In this document: in pieces, positions 20,161 through 30,822 of the stretch
How the letters are laid out: every line of letters begins with the position of its first letter
Numbering within the stretch: the first letter of the stretch is position 1
Assembly (NCBI GenBank): GCA_948146395.1
Contig: OX411555.1
Location: forward strand, 44,739,915 to 44,803,914
Source of the DNA: Fragum whitleyi
Taxonomy: Eukaryota > Mollusca > Bivalvia > Cardiida > Cardiidae
Length of the DNA: 64,000 nucleotides
Reading direction: 5' to 3'
Made by a program: the position numbers and the translations under genes
Notes under the pieces: generated by a model
Told to the model about the DNA's origin: nothing
Seen by the model: the letters and a program-made list of their open reading frames with translations, nothing else
Database searches by the model: none

Positions 20161-20183
20161 TGTGACTACCGCGTGAGTGTTTT
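19984..20183 (-). CDS. Exon with start codon and signal peptide of the cytokine-like gene
   Basis: The exon is bounded 5' by a pyrimidine-rich acceptor (CTTTCTCTCAATTTAG, AG at 20185-20184) and 3' by a GTAAGC donor at 19983. The ATG is at 20160, leaving 23 bases of leader, so an untranslated upstream exon is likely. It codes residues 1-59: the hydrophobic leader, a basic RNKR site, and the first helix (YRRLYHLTADIWSVTNDVIY). The frame stays open upstream of the ATG through the acceptor (NTHAVVT), so an alternative start in an upstream exon that would lengthen the hydrophobic region cannot be excluded. Confidence 0.6.
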
Positions 20184-20309
20184 CTAAATTGAGAGAAAGA
20201 TTAAGTTCATGAAATTGTGAAATTGACGCTTATCTTATTAAAAACCATTCTAAAATTGCTGTCGTTACGACTTTAAACTAAATGGTGGTAAATGAACAAC
20301 GGCTATCTC

Positions 20310-20960
20310 ACTTTCATCCTATCTGACGTTATCTAAGCGGAGCACATTAAGTGACGTCATCATTAACGTTGCATAGCAATCATGTACAGTTAATTACATC
20401 GTGGAATTCACATTTAACTCAAAACCATTCTAAATCGCTCACTCAGCGCTCAATTCATTCATTCCAGACACTCACTCAAACCATTCAAAACGCTCCAAAC
20501 TCACTGAAAAACATATAACAACAACTTCGTTTAGAATAAAAAAAATGCTGGGAAAAAATCGGGATTTAACTTACTTAATTGAAATTGTAAGCTTCCGATA
20601 CGTTCTTGAAGAAAAAGGGAGCTATCTATAGAACTTGTATGCATATTTTATAAAAGGGAGGTAATCAATATTGCTAATTTTGTTCATCCTGAACAAAATT
20701 TGCACTACTGGATTTCCTCCCATTAAATTCACTCAAAAGTCGCTCCACACATTCATTCAATTTCATTACTAAATCATTCCATAATCATTCACCTTGTCAA
20801 TTTCACGCTGCTGTTAACTGTATAAATGGCGAAACTTTGTCCTACAAATCAGATTGTCTCATTTTTTCATACAAGAAATAGAATAATCCTTTGTGTTTCG
20901 ATTGAGATCGACTGATATCTCATTTCGTGAACAATAACCGCTATATTTTCACTCGTGAAA
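20310..20960 (+). repeat. Dispersed repeat R2 split by a MITE
   Basis: Left part 20310-20386 (CTATCTGACGTTATCTAAGC, GTGACGTCATCATTAACGTT) and right part 20823-20960 (ACTTTGTCCTAC, CATACAAGAAATAGAATAAT, GAGATCGACTGATATC) are continuous in the copy at 2105-2315. The MITE at 20387-20820 sits between them. Confidence 0.75.
20387..20820 (+). mobile_element. CAGTTAAC-family MITE, complete, TA-flanked (434 bp)
   Basis: CAGTTAATTACATCGTGGAA at the left and CAGTTAACAGCAGCGTGAAA inverted at the right, with TA on both sides (20385-20386, 20821-20822). The palindrome GGGAGGTAATCAATATTGCT...GGATTTCCTCCC centres on CATCCTGAACAAAATT. The insertion site is confirmed by the uninterrupted R2 copy at 2105-2315. 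Confidence 0.92.
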
Positions 20961-21266
20961 GTATGTTAATGTTGTTTCCTCAAAATCTTTAGGTAATATG
21001 CTGCCTTGTTCAAATATTTATTTCTTGCAGTTTCCAGATGGTCCTTTTTGTGTTACGGGTCATCATATATAATACGTACTTAGTGTTTTGTTTGAGAAAA
21101 AATATCTATAGGTAGATTTTGAGCGGTGAGCCGTGGAATCTACTTTTAACGGTTAAATTTACATGCTATTCTTTCAAAATAGATAAAACAGACATAAAAA
21201 GATACAAATCACCTTTCAAATGAAAGTTAGTGCTTGTCTTAGATCTTAAGGTTTACTCATAAACCT

Positions 21267-21610
21267 ATGGTAATGGACTCAACGCCTAGGTCAGAGCTCA
21301 GTTTTGAAAATACACCTATAACGAGGTTGGGAGAATTGATAAGGGTCGAGGCTCTGCCGAGACAATTATCAATTCCCACAACCGAGTTAGATATTCTTTT
21401 CATACAATACACTAAGTACGTATTATATTTATCTTATAACCTCTATTTGCCTTGTTTTCGTAGATGTTTCTAACAGATATGCAAGTTTCTAAAAATAACC
21501 GCATTATATCATTGTTCTAAAAATAACAATGTGATATCATAAAAAATATCATACGGGATGTTATCATACGGATATTTGTATAGTTATAAGATAAAATATA
21601 TTATCAGTTT
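21267..21610 (+). repeat. Dispersed repeat R5 with hairpin, inverted relative of 49577-49910
   Basis: GAGGTTGGGAGAATTGATAA and TTATCAATTCCCACAACCGA form a hairpin around GGCTCTGCC; then CATACAATACACTAAGTACG, TATTATATTTATCTTATAAC, AACAATGTGATATCATAAAA and CGGATATTTGTATAGTTATA follow. The same landmarks occur in reverse order and orientation at 49577-49910. Confidence 0.75.
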
Positions 21611-21802
21611 GGTCTTTCAAGACTGAGATTGTGATTCATGAATTTAATTTAAATATTCAACTACATTGTTTTACAGAAAATATCTCAAAATCTACAATCT
21701 AAACGTTTTTTTTAAATAAATTGATAAATTAGTATAGTAGGAAATTTAAAAGAAAACAACAATTGATTGAGATACGAAATCAAAAATGAAATAATTCTAG
21801 AT

Positions 21803-22215
21803 GTAGTGACATCGTGAAATTGACATTCACCTTTATCGAAACCATTCTTAAACACCCAACCAACGCTCCAATCGTGTATTCCATACAATAAATCAAACCA
21901 TTCACAAAAGCTCCAAAATCGATCAAAAAAGCATTGAAATCTTTCAAAGAAATGATGTTTTCACAAATCGATAAAATAATTGCACGATTATATTGCCTTG
22001 TGTTGTTTTTAAGCGTCTGAATTGTCCGTGAAGACAAAAAAAAAAAAAAAAAAAAAAAAAAAAACAGAAAAAATACAAAGATTTCAATGAAGGAGGTAAA
22101 CAAATCGTCCAATATCGATAAGATATTTTTTACCTCCCCTGAAAATCATTCAAAACTCGCTCCTCCCGAATTCTTTTAGAAATCATTTCAAATTTATTCA
22201 ACTTATCCAATGTGT
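21803..22215 (+). mobile_element. CAGTTAAC-family MITE, subfamily B, degraded ends
   Basis: GTGACATCGTGAAATTGACA, GCTCCAATCGTGTATTCC, GCACGATTATATTGCC and TCCGTGAAGACAAAA match 14031-14461. A 35-base A run (22027-22063) has grown after GAAGAC. The palindrome GGAGGTAAACAAATCG/TTTTTTACCTCC remains. Confidence 0.75.
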
Positions 22216-22431
22216 ATTGGCTTCTAGTGTTCATACACATATATCGAGAAATATTTTTCCATTGAAATGTTGTCTACTTTTGCTTTATTTTATGTCGCCT
22301 TACACTGTACTAAAGTTCTATCTTTTTTTTTATAATTTTTATTATTATTAACGCGGTGATATCTGAGACCTCTATGATATAAATCTTCATTAAAAAATGA
22401 ATCAAAAGAGGTGAACTAGACGCAACAGTTT
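22216..22431. other. AT-rich spacer
   Basis: No feature recognised beyond short T and A runs. Confidence 0.4.
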
Positions 22432-22600
22432 AAACATTATGATAGGAAAGGTAGGGTGATAATTCTAGATTCAGAAAGTTTATAAAGTACCGAACACTAC
22501 CCTAGTTAGCCTGCGAAAATGACACTTCCAAAAGATTAACGTTTTGAGCATGCCTTGACTGCGAACTATGTAGACAGAAAAAAGTCACACACCCTCTTCT
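22432..22600. mobile_element. GACCCGTCA-family MITE fragment
   Basis: AAAGGTAGGGTGATAATTCT, AGATTCAGAAAG and CACTACCCTAGTTAGCCTGC match the inner part of 17009-17267; no clear ends. Confidence 0.5.
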
Positions 22601-22979
22601 TCAGTGGTTTGTCAAATATTTTTGAAGTCTTTTTATCTATCCAGCAATTCAATGGATGTACCTAAAGTTATTTTTTTTATCTATTACTCCTGTGCTAATA
22701 CATGTATATAAATTATGAGGAATCTTACCCATCACTTTGAAAAGAACGGCCTGTGAATATCTTGAAATAATTTTTTTGAAAAAAAAAATTGAATCCAGCA
22801 TAACTTGAATATTGGTCGGATTTAAAATATTAATTATTTTGGAGTATAGAATAAATATTTTAGATTCAGAAAACATAAAAATTAAAAAAAAATCGGATAA
22901 GTTTCACTCCTAGGCAGCATGCGCAATCACACATATACCCGGACATGTATATAAATATTGAGGAACATGAAAATATTTG

Positions 22980-23190
22980 AAAAATAGATTGAATCCAGCA
23001 TAGGTAAACCAAAAGTTGCATCTCAAAAGTTCTTTCACAGGAAGATAGATTGATCATTGTGGATTCAGAAAGTAAGTAAAGTGCGAGAAAGTTACGACCC
23101 TTGTCAGTCTGCGCACTCCGCGCAGGCTGATTAGGGTCGATACTTTTCGCGCTTACTGGATGGTCGTTTTTTGCCTGACGTATCACAAAT
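22980..23190. mobile_element. GACCCGTCA-family MITE, right two thirds
   Basis: TTCACAGGAAGATAGATTGA, TTCAGAAAG, GTCAGTCTGCGCACTCCGCG and TTAGGGTCGATACTTTTCGC lead to a decayed right end, TGGTCGTTTTTTGCCTGACG. Confidence 0.7.
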
Positions 23191-23593
23191 ATAAAACTTA
23201 CTCAGTTGTCTTTGAAACATTTTTTTTTGTTCTAATCGTACACCGTATTCAAAATATGTTGTTGGAAATTAAATACTTTCAAAATTTTTACAGTCCTCTA
23301 AGCTTTTGAAAATGGAAATGATTAAAGTAATACCTTTTGTTCATCCAAACGTTTCTACAAATTTCCCTGTCCAAATTTAGAAAAATCCATGGTTTTTTCA
23401 TGTCTAACCTCGGAAACCCAATTTGACACTGCAGTATTTTTAAGGGTGCGGTCAAGTACACCCAAGGAGGCTAGAGTCTTAATACGTTTTAAAAGTACTT
23501 GATTTAATACAATTTGATTGGGCGTGCAAAATGTTTTGGAAAAAAAAAACGAGCGTTTAGTGAAAGCCTTTTCGAAAGAAAATGCAAAGTTCA

Positions 23594-23740
23594 AACAGCT
23601 AATTACTGAAATGTGAAATTGACATTGATGTTCAAAACCGTTATGAATTGATCGCTCAACGTTCAATTCGTTGCATTCCTACCACCCATTCAAATCGTTC
23701 AAAAACGACACGGAATCATTCGCAATGCTATACAACTTTA
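23594..23740 (+). mobile_element. CAGTTAAC-family MITE fragment (left end)
   Basis: GAAATGTGAAATTGACATTG then CGCTCAACGTTCAATTCGTT and CATTCAAATCGTTCAAAA follow the family's left subterminal part. Confidence 0.6.
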
Positions 23741-23859
23741 TTCAACTCGAAGAGTTAGTATTCTTTTTATTAACGGGTGTTGGTTTGGAAGAGTCCGCGA
23801 ACGTCAACAAATATCTCTATAGAAATTATGCCACTGGACAAAATTAGTGATATTGTATA

Positions 23860-24246
23860 CAGTTAACATCATCGTGGACTTGACATTCATCTCAATCAAA
23901 ACCATTCTAAATCGCTTATTCAGCGCTCAATTCAATCATTCGGAATACCCACGTAAACCATTCAAAAGCGCTCAAACTCATTGAAAAATAAAGAAACATC
24001 AACGTCATTCAAAATAAATTTTGATAAAGAAAAATCGCGATTTCACTGACATATTTCAAAATGTATGCATATTTCATTACAGGGAGGTAATCAATATCGT
24101 AAATTTTGTTCATCCTGAACAAAATTTGCGATGTAGGATTACCTCCCATTAAACTCAACCAAAACTCGCTCCACACACTCATTCAATTTCATTCCCAAAT
24201 TATTCCAAATTCATTCACCTTGTCAATTTCACGATGTTTTTAACTG
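23860..24246 (+). mobile_element. CAGTTAAC-family MITE, complete, TA-flanked (387 bp)
   Basis: CAGTTAACATCATCGTGGAC left, CAGTTAAAAACATCGTGAAA inverted right, TA on both sides (23858-23859, 24247-24248). Best preserved internal palindrome: GGGAGGTAATCAATATCG and mirrored CGATGTAGGATTACCTCCC around TTTTGTTCATCCTGAACAAA. Confidence 0.93.
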
Positions 24247-24305
24247 TAACCTCCTAATAATATCTTTGTAGAAATTATGCCATGTTCGGCCGATATTGGC
24301 GATAT

Positions 24306-24419
24306 TGTATAACCTCCTTATAATTTTCAATCAAAACTCGCTCAACCAAACATTAAATCTCAATCCAAAATCATTGAAAATCATTAACATTGTCAATCTA
24401 ACGATGTTACTTTCTGTAC
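24306..24419 (+). mobile_element. CAGTTAAC-family MITE fragment (right end)
   Basis: ATAACCTCCTTATAATTTTC, AAAACTCGCTC, CATTGTCAATCTAACGATG follow the right end of the family with substitutions. Confidence 0.6.
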
Positions 24420-24700
24420 TTGATTTGATTGAATTTGATTGGTGATGTAATCTGTTTCACAAAGCGAAATGATTCGTGTAGACCATTCTGAAAGTACATC
24501 ATGGGGGTCCGTGCATACCTATTGTAAGTGTCTATATATTTATAGGCACTTACAATAGTTTTGCTCTGACCCCTCCACACGTGCAGTGCATAATTGTACT
24601 TGATTTGATTCAACTTGATTGCACTGGTGTTTAACGATGTTACCGTAAAATGTTTGTCTATGATTATGTATGTTGGTTTGCTATGATTATATAGGTAATT
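24417..24700. repeat. Direct repeats around a long hairpin; part recurs inverted at 30716
   Basis: TACTTGATTTGATTGAATTT (24418) and TACTTGATTTGATTCAACTT (24598) flank a hairpin CTATTGTAAGTG...CACTTACAATAG (24519-24558). The right part (CACTGGTGTTTAACGATGTT, ACCGTAAAATGTTTGTC) is repeated in inverse orientation at 30716-30787. Confidence 0.65.
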
Positions 24701-24719
24701 TTTGTAAAGAATACACATG

Positions 24720-25985
24720 TCGTACGGAATGTTCGTAATTTTGGAGATTGCATTGAATGAATTTAAAATGGATCACCCTAGACTAAGTAAACGCTTTTCA
24801 TTGCACTTTGCGCTACCTCTTTGTCTTGATCTTCGTTTATCATGAATGTTAAACTTGAAATAAATTCATTTATGAAGAAAATCTTTTAAATAGCTATATG
24901 GTTTAAAAAAAAGCAAACTCTTGCCAAGTGTCGGTTGTTACAGATGAAGTTGTATTGGGTTCTTCGTATTTGCCTCTCATAACAATGATGGTCCACGGTT
25001 AAATCATTTTTAGTGAATATTTAATTTTTTTCAAAGACATGGTTAATTGAAGATTGTATATTGGTTAATTGAAGAAGAGTATTGCTGGTGTGTTGGTTAA
25101 TATGTGATTATCTACAAAAGTTTATGTGAAGCCAAACCATATGAAAACGCGAATTTATACGAGAAATATACATAATCGACTGTTGGTCGTAGGTAGTTGT
25201 ATCAATTAAGAATAACGATTCAACATTTCAGGTTGAATAGTATTCAATTCTCTAAATACTGTTATTGCTTGTATGAAATATTTTTCAGTTCTTTGTCAAT
25301 TTCGGACCAACTGCGACATCTATAAATCAGGACACAATCATCTTCGATTAAAATTAATCTAAATCAATACTTTCTTTAATAAAAATACTTTCCCACAAAT
25401 AAAAATTGGTAACACGTCAGGGAAAAAAAATCTGGAAACTAATCGTTAACTATGTTGGCACATCATTAGAAATTAGTCAATATATGTTTAACAATAACGA
25501 CACATGATCAAAAGATACAACTATATTATTGCCTTGTGAGTAAAGTTGGTAAAACAACAAATGGCTATTATTTAAAAAAAAGTCAAACTAACCTGTCACT
25601 GCAGCTCATAATCAATCAATTAATATAATTTCAAAATTAAAGTACACCCTCGTTAGTTTCATAGAGATGTGTTTTTATTCTGAGAATCCTGTATTTAACC
25701 AGGATAAAGATGTAGGGAAATATTTTGTAAAAAAAATCGTACGGAACATTTGATATTGTACGTTTTTTACGACGAATGTGAACACAAAATTGTGCTTTGC
25801 TCGAAGTATTTCCAAACCTATTACAAGACTCGCTGATGTGGCTGCATGGTAACTGGGCATCCCCTTTGGAGACGATGGCATCATTCACTTAGATCTACTG
25901 TACACCTTTCGACCGTCGCATGTCCCCTTATGGTGACAGCGGTCACAATAGGATGATGCGGTAAAGATTTCCAAGCTCAACACCG
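24720..25985. other. AT-rich stretch, no supported gene
   Basis: The minus frames at 25888-25637 lack acceptor and donor signals in phase and match nothing I recognise. No inverted ends were found. Confidence 0.4.
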
Positions 25986-25994
25986 TACATTGAT

Positions 25995-26325
25995 CGTCTG
26001 TTTGTTTGTATTTCCGTTTATTTATCGTCGCTACCGTAGCACATGCCCATATGAGCGACGCCCCCAGAAGACGTTTAGTTGTTACGGGGGATAGTGCAAG
26101 GATACATGACGAAACTACTGCTGAGATCCACCATGGTTCTTAATCGTGCTCGGTGTAAAGCACCGTGTAAAGCACCGTCTCACGGGGCCTCGGTTTAACG
26201 TCTCACATCCGAAATACAATTAGCTTTGTTAGTGTGCCAGCCCGGGTTTGAACCCACGCCGTCGAACTTCAATGGTTTTGAAGTCTGGTGCTCAACCTAG
26301 CTAAACGGGCTGACCATTGATGGCC
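25995..26325 (-). mobile_element. tRNA-derived SINE, full head, inverted
   Basis: On the minus strand CAGCCCGTTTAGCTAGGTTG (A box) and GCGTGGGTTCAAACCCGGGC (B box) form a tRNA-like head; CAGCCCG and CGGGCTG can pair as its outer stem. The body has GATGTGAGACGTTAAACCGA and GGCCCCGTGAGACGG, and the tail ends in AAATACAAACAAACAGACG. The family differs from the GCGGCGTTAAACCCC SINE. Confidence 0.75.
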
Positions 26326-26329
26326 GCGA

Positions 26330-27225
26330 CCCCTTTTAACTGATTCAACGAAATGTCTTTAACCTAAGGGTTCTCTTCGGCCTTGTTGTACTTCTGTCAA
26401 AAGCAATACGTGATCACCTATGGCGTCCGGCGACCGACGTCCAACGGACGGGTGGCATTCACTCCTTTTTCCGGAGCATAACTCTGTCACCTTATGTACG
26501 ATTGACTTGAAACTTGGGAGTTATGTTCCTCTCATGATTACGGACTGAAGTGTACAGAAAATGTTACTCTACATAGCTTAATTTTCTAATTATTCTTTTG
26601 TTGTTGTTTTTTCATACTTTGACAACCAGCATTGTAACGGGCTTTTGTGTGAGATTTTGCCAACTTGTTTCAACTCATTTTTCTTTAACAAAATCAAAGG
26701 TCTTTGGTTTTTGTTCTTTGTTCTAACTTGCTCTGATTGCACAGACACAGTTTGTCGCCTTACGGTCTACGCCTGAGTTCTTAGTTACGGTTCCGTAAGT
26801 AATATAAACAATACTCTAGGAAGCAGTTCTTTTCTTTTACAGAATTAGACAGAAACTGAAACTGTATTTGCTGTAGTCTGTCGGTTCGAAAGTCGTAAAG
26901 GCTAGTCACATTAGATACTTTTCGAAGACTTGGTTTTGTTCCGCGCAGCTTGTCACATTAATGCTGTAAAAGAAAATTTTGCCTGTTAAAAAAGTAAACA
27001 TACATCTTAGCTGACGGCACAATCCTATGTAGATTTTTTCCGCACATGATCTTGAAGACCAAGTTATATTTGCATTTAGTTTTAAGAAAATAGAATTAAT
27101 TCTTTACAATAATATACTATATTTTTGATATTTCGGCTAATGCCTTTTACAAAAAAATACTACATGGAAATGTCACAACTACATCTTTACATTCTTACTG
27201 TGCCACCATATCAAATGTTTCTGTT
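26330..27225. other. Intergenic stretch with a GTCC-type dispersed repeat scrap
   Basis: 26405-26560 (GGCGTCCGGCGACCGACGTC, CCGGAGCATAACTCTGTCAC, TTGACTTGAAACTTGG) has the phrasing of the dispersed repeats at 41872-42330 and 44190. The rest holds nothing recognised. Confidence 0.4.
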
Positions 27226-27611
27226 TGACGTCGCCGCTGGAAACGTCATTTTGGCGTATTTAATGTAACGTCATCAGGAGAATTGACGTTGCTAGACGTA
27301 ATATCACTATTTAGCACACATAAATTTATTCGTTTTCATTCCAATATACTTACAGGTTTTGTATTTCCTACAAGAAAATGGTTTGATACCTATATGTTTG
27401 TTTACGTGCCCAATGTAATAGGTTTTACCATAAAAAAGACTCATTACTAAGATTTTGCACTATCGTGGACAGACACAGTGTGGCAAGCTAAACCTTGTTT
27501 TGTATAAAAAGTCTGTGAACACTTGTCGCATAACAGATGTAATTTTTGGTGAACGGTTTGTACGTGTTTATTCAAGAAATTTTGACCATATGTCTTACTG
27601 CACAATTCACA

Positions 27612-27875
27612 ATGAAATCGTCTACTCGAGTGAATGCGCCTCCTGTGCCTATGCAGATAAGATGGCGCCTTGGTACAGTGGCTGCAGTCGTCACACTTGT
27701 AGAGCCTCTTTTACTGCTCCTGTTTACTGCTCCTGTTTATAAAAAATCGATTAGAGCTTCATTCGCAATAAAATTCTTATGTCATGCGTTTTACTGTGTA
27801 CACAGAAAGCTCCGCTTATTTATCATATTCAACGTCATCTTAAGCGAGAACGTTGATGCTTTTGACGCCATATAA
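27612..27875 (+). CDS. Possible first exon with membrane or signal-anchor segment
   Basis: Open frame of 87 codons beginning MKSSTRVNAPPVPMQIRWRL, followed by a strongly hydrophobic run (GTVAAVVTLVEPLLLLLFTA). The first 130 bases have much higher G+C than the surroundings, as coding exons do here. A basic RWR precedes the hydrophobic run, which fits a type II signal anchor. No strong donor is seen (candidates GTACAG at 27674 or GTTTAC at 27721), and a 13-bp tandem copy (CTGCTCCTGTTTA) occurs at the end of the run. No family recognised; may be chance. Confidence 0.2.
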   Translation: MKSSTRVNAPPVPMQIRWRLGTVAAVVTLVEPLLLLLFTAPVYKKSIRASFAIKFLCHAFYCVHRKLRLFIIFNVILSENVDAFDAI

Positions 27876-28246
27876 CGTAACGTGCTAAGTGACCCGCTTC
27901 GTTTTTCTTTCAATTATCCCAATGTCAGTTTCATTGGTCTTTCATTAATTTTACACGCAGACAATGTAATAAAACTATTTTATTCTCAAAAAAGGGATAG
28001 AAAAAAGTATTTAGAATCGTGATCGTGTTTTATTGTGGGCATTATCTCATTTTAACGTTGATGTGTCCATGAATAAAGTGGGGAGGAGATATATACAAAG
28101 CAAACTTTCTCGGGCTCCGTCCTCGGAATTTACCTTGTGCATATAACTCCTCCTCCAAAACACTTTATTTATTGACTCACGCGAAAATGAAATTAGTTTT
28201 TGATTATAATCTCTACACTTGACATCCTCCATTTTCAAATGAAGGT

Positions 28247-28385
<139 letters not shown>

Positions 28386-28524
28386 AGAAAATGCCTATTT
28401 AGACTATAAACAAATGCACGCGACACATTATCAATAAGGTTTACATTGTGATTTTACATAGTTTTCTGTTTTGTCTTCAAAAATTTTCAAGCAATCGCGT
28501 TAGAATTTTAGGATAGCAATTATA

Positions 28525-30703
28525 CAAAATAGCGCGTACCTGTCTTTGATTTTATTCCACAGTCATCCCATCCTGGTAACTTTTTTTAATAATGACCTCG
28601 TCATCGAAGGACCCATTCAGTAACGTGGATTCCTCCTGCAAATCAATGAAAGACAAATCATCAAGAATCTTTTATTATGGTCAAGAAGTTTCGTTTTCCT
28701 TTATCGAAAACATATTTTCGATTGGCGACTTAAATGTCGTAAATACAGCTCGAGTAAAGCTGTATTTACGCCATTTTCGTTATCCCATAATAATATGAGT
28801 GCGAGTCAAAAGCCATCCACTAACACACGTTGAAGAAATATTGCAATTCTTCAAACGAAGGCATTTTGTCGAAGAACACAAGTAATTAAGTGTGTACGTT
28901 TTTAAACTGGCTCATACATGTAAAACATTCTTGAATTAAAATCATATTTCCACATTGCCAATACAAGATTATCACTTTTGTAAATCAACTTGATTGACGG
29001 CAAATTCGATTGTGAGTGGGCATTTTCCCCCCTTGATTCAATATATACTGAGTCCCATAAGAAAGTGAGCACTTTCACTTTTTCTATTTCTATTGATTTT
29101 GACAAACTTGGGTGGAAATTGTGGAGTATATTGCTACCGTACTTAAGTCAAGACCTTTTGAAATTAAAAATCAAATCAGATTTGGATAATGTATCGCATG
29201 CTGCATACGCACAGACAGAACCTATATTGTTGAAATTTGACCTCCTTACAATTTTTTCTTTTGTAAGAGCTATGTGTTGATGTTGTATTATAGAGTTTTA
29301 GAAGAAATTCCAAGCCAAAACCAAACAACAGTCTTAATTTGTATGCAGACGTTACGTGTGCGTCAACGTTACACATTGCTACGTTGTTAGGCCAGTTACT
29401 CGTCGTTGAATGGTGCTATGGCGTTCTATGTCATCTCAATTAGCTTATTAAAGGTCTTATAGAATGATGACCTCGATTTCTATTGGAACATGAATGCCTG
29501 ATCAATTTTAATGACATTCTAAATCTGAGAATGTTCGATTTTGTTCAACGACGTTTTAGGTAGTCAAAGCACGCTTTTGCATCACGCATAATTGTATTGA
29601 AGATGTAATTTTATTCTTAGGAAAGCCGCAAAGATTCAATTGAATGCATTTTCAGACCAATCACTCGTCAGAAGCGAGGTGCACATGCAAAACATCCAAA
29701 ATTGATTGTCTCAATTAAGCAGAAGATATTTGCTAATTTCACGATTTTTGCTTTCAAATAGCGTCTGTACATACTCTTGGGGGATAGTCATACGACATTT
29801 CGTGACGATAAATTGTGTAATCTCAGAGAAATTTAAAATTCAAAAGTGCACACTTCCTTTTGGAACTAAGTATAATTATATATTCATGGGAATGTCGTAA
29901 GGCTGTATGCATGAACATATAACCTAAAACCATGAAGGGGTAACGAAAATTTTCAGTAATATATAATTACGTTTAAATAGCATAATTAAATACTTTGCTT
30001 CCAAATTAAATCTAACGTAGGCTTCTTTTTACTTTCATTTTGTATGAACCATCTATGTGTTCAAGATGAAAACTATGCGAAGCGTTTTGGAACTGTTTAC
30101 CCGCTTACACGTGTACTCATATGTAAATCCGGTTTCAAACTTCATTAACTTCCTAGGCGTTTTTTACGACACAAGAATATTTCTTAGATAGGTACAAAAT
30201 AGCATCTACATACCTGTTCTTGATTTCCTTCTCTTTCCCGGGTCACCAACAAACTCCTCCACAAATTCATCTGCCAATCTAAATCTAACATTTTCCTGCA
30301 AAGGAATTACATAAACTGATTTACTAATGTAATTATATCTTTCATTGTTCGAAACAGCAAGTCTCGGGCTATTTTGATCAATTATATATGACAGAAAATT
30401 CGCGATTTCCCTGAAAAAACATATCGTGTTTTTTATAAAAGATATCACAAATACTTCAATCAAGTTTCAAAAATGCCTTCAAGAAACCAACACACTATCT
30501 TCAAAAAAACATCGCCACAGAGTCATGCTCATAGACAAACATACACCTTTCATCGATATGAAATCGGCACAGAAAAAATTAAAAGATGATATTTAAAAAT
30601 AAGAAAAACTTACCAAATTGTCAGCCATGCGTTCAGTTGTAGGAAAGCAACGTGTATGAGACAAAATCCCGTGCAAATCGAAGAAAGGCATTTTTTCCCG
30701 CTC
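28525..30703 (-). CDS. Speculative multi-exon gene (minus strand)
   Basis: Three splice-bounded stretches were noticed. (1) 30691-30614, MPFFDLHGILSHTRCFPTTE..., donor TTG|GTAAGT. (2) 30295-30214, acceptor CCTTTGCAG, ENVRFRLADEFVEEFVGDPG..., donor ACAG|GTATGT. (3) a piece with acceptor TTTCATTGATTTGCAG at about 28640, EESTLLNGSFDDEVIIKKSY...MTVE then TAA. Pieces 1 and 2 join in frame, but 2 to 3 join only if a different frame (from ATG at 30703, MSGKKCLSSICTGFC...) is used throughout. The first frame of piece 2 looks more protein-like. Either an exon is missing or the pieces are unrelated. Product not recognised. Confidence 0.22.
28733..28771. repeat. GTAAATACAGC hairpin, copy 4
   Basis: GTCGTAAATACAGCTCG and AAAGCTGTATTTACGCC; the left context TTGGCGACTTAAA is shared with the hairpin at 16916. 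Confidence 0.8.
29048..29870. mobile_element. CTTAGTTCC-family element, long form, 823 bp, TA-flanked
   Basis: Ends CTGAGTCCCATAAGAAAGTG and, inverted, CTTAGTTCCAAAAGGAAGTG, with TA on both sides (29046-29047, 29871-29872). Both ends align with 8911-9348, but about 390 bases (29285-29690) occur only here. The short form joins precisely at GTGTTGAT and CATGCAAAACAT, so it looks like an internal-deletion derivative. No transposase frame is visible in the extra part. Confidence 0.85.
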
Positions 30704-30822
30704 ATTTGCAATACAGAATCATAGCAAACCAACATACAAAATCATAGACAAACATTTTACGGTAACATCGTTAAACACCAGTGGATTGGCAGTGTTAATT
30801 ATTTTATAAGACAAAGCGTGTA

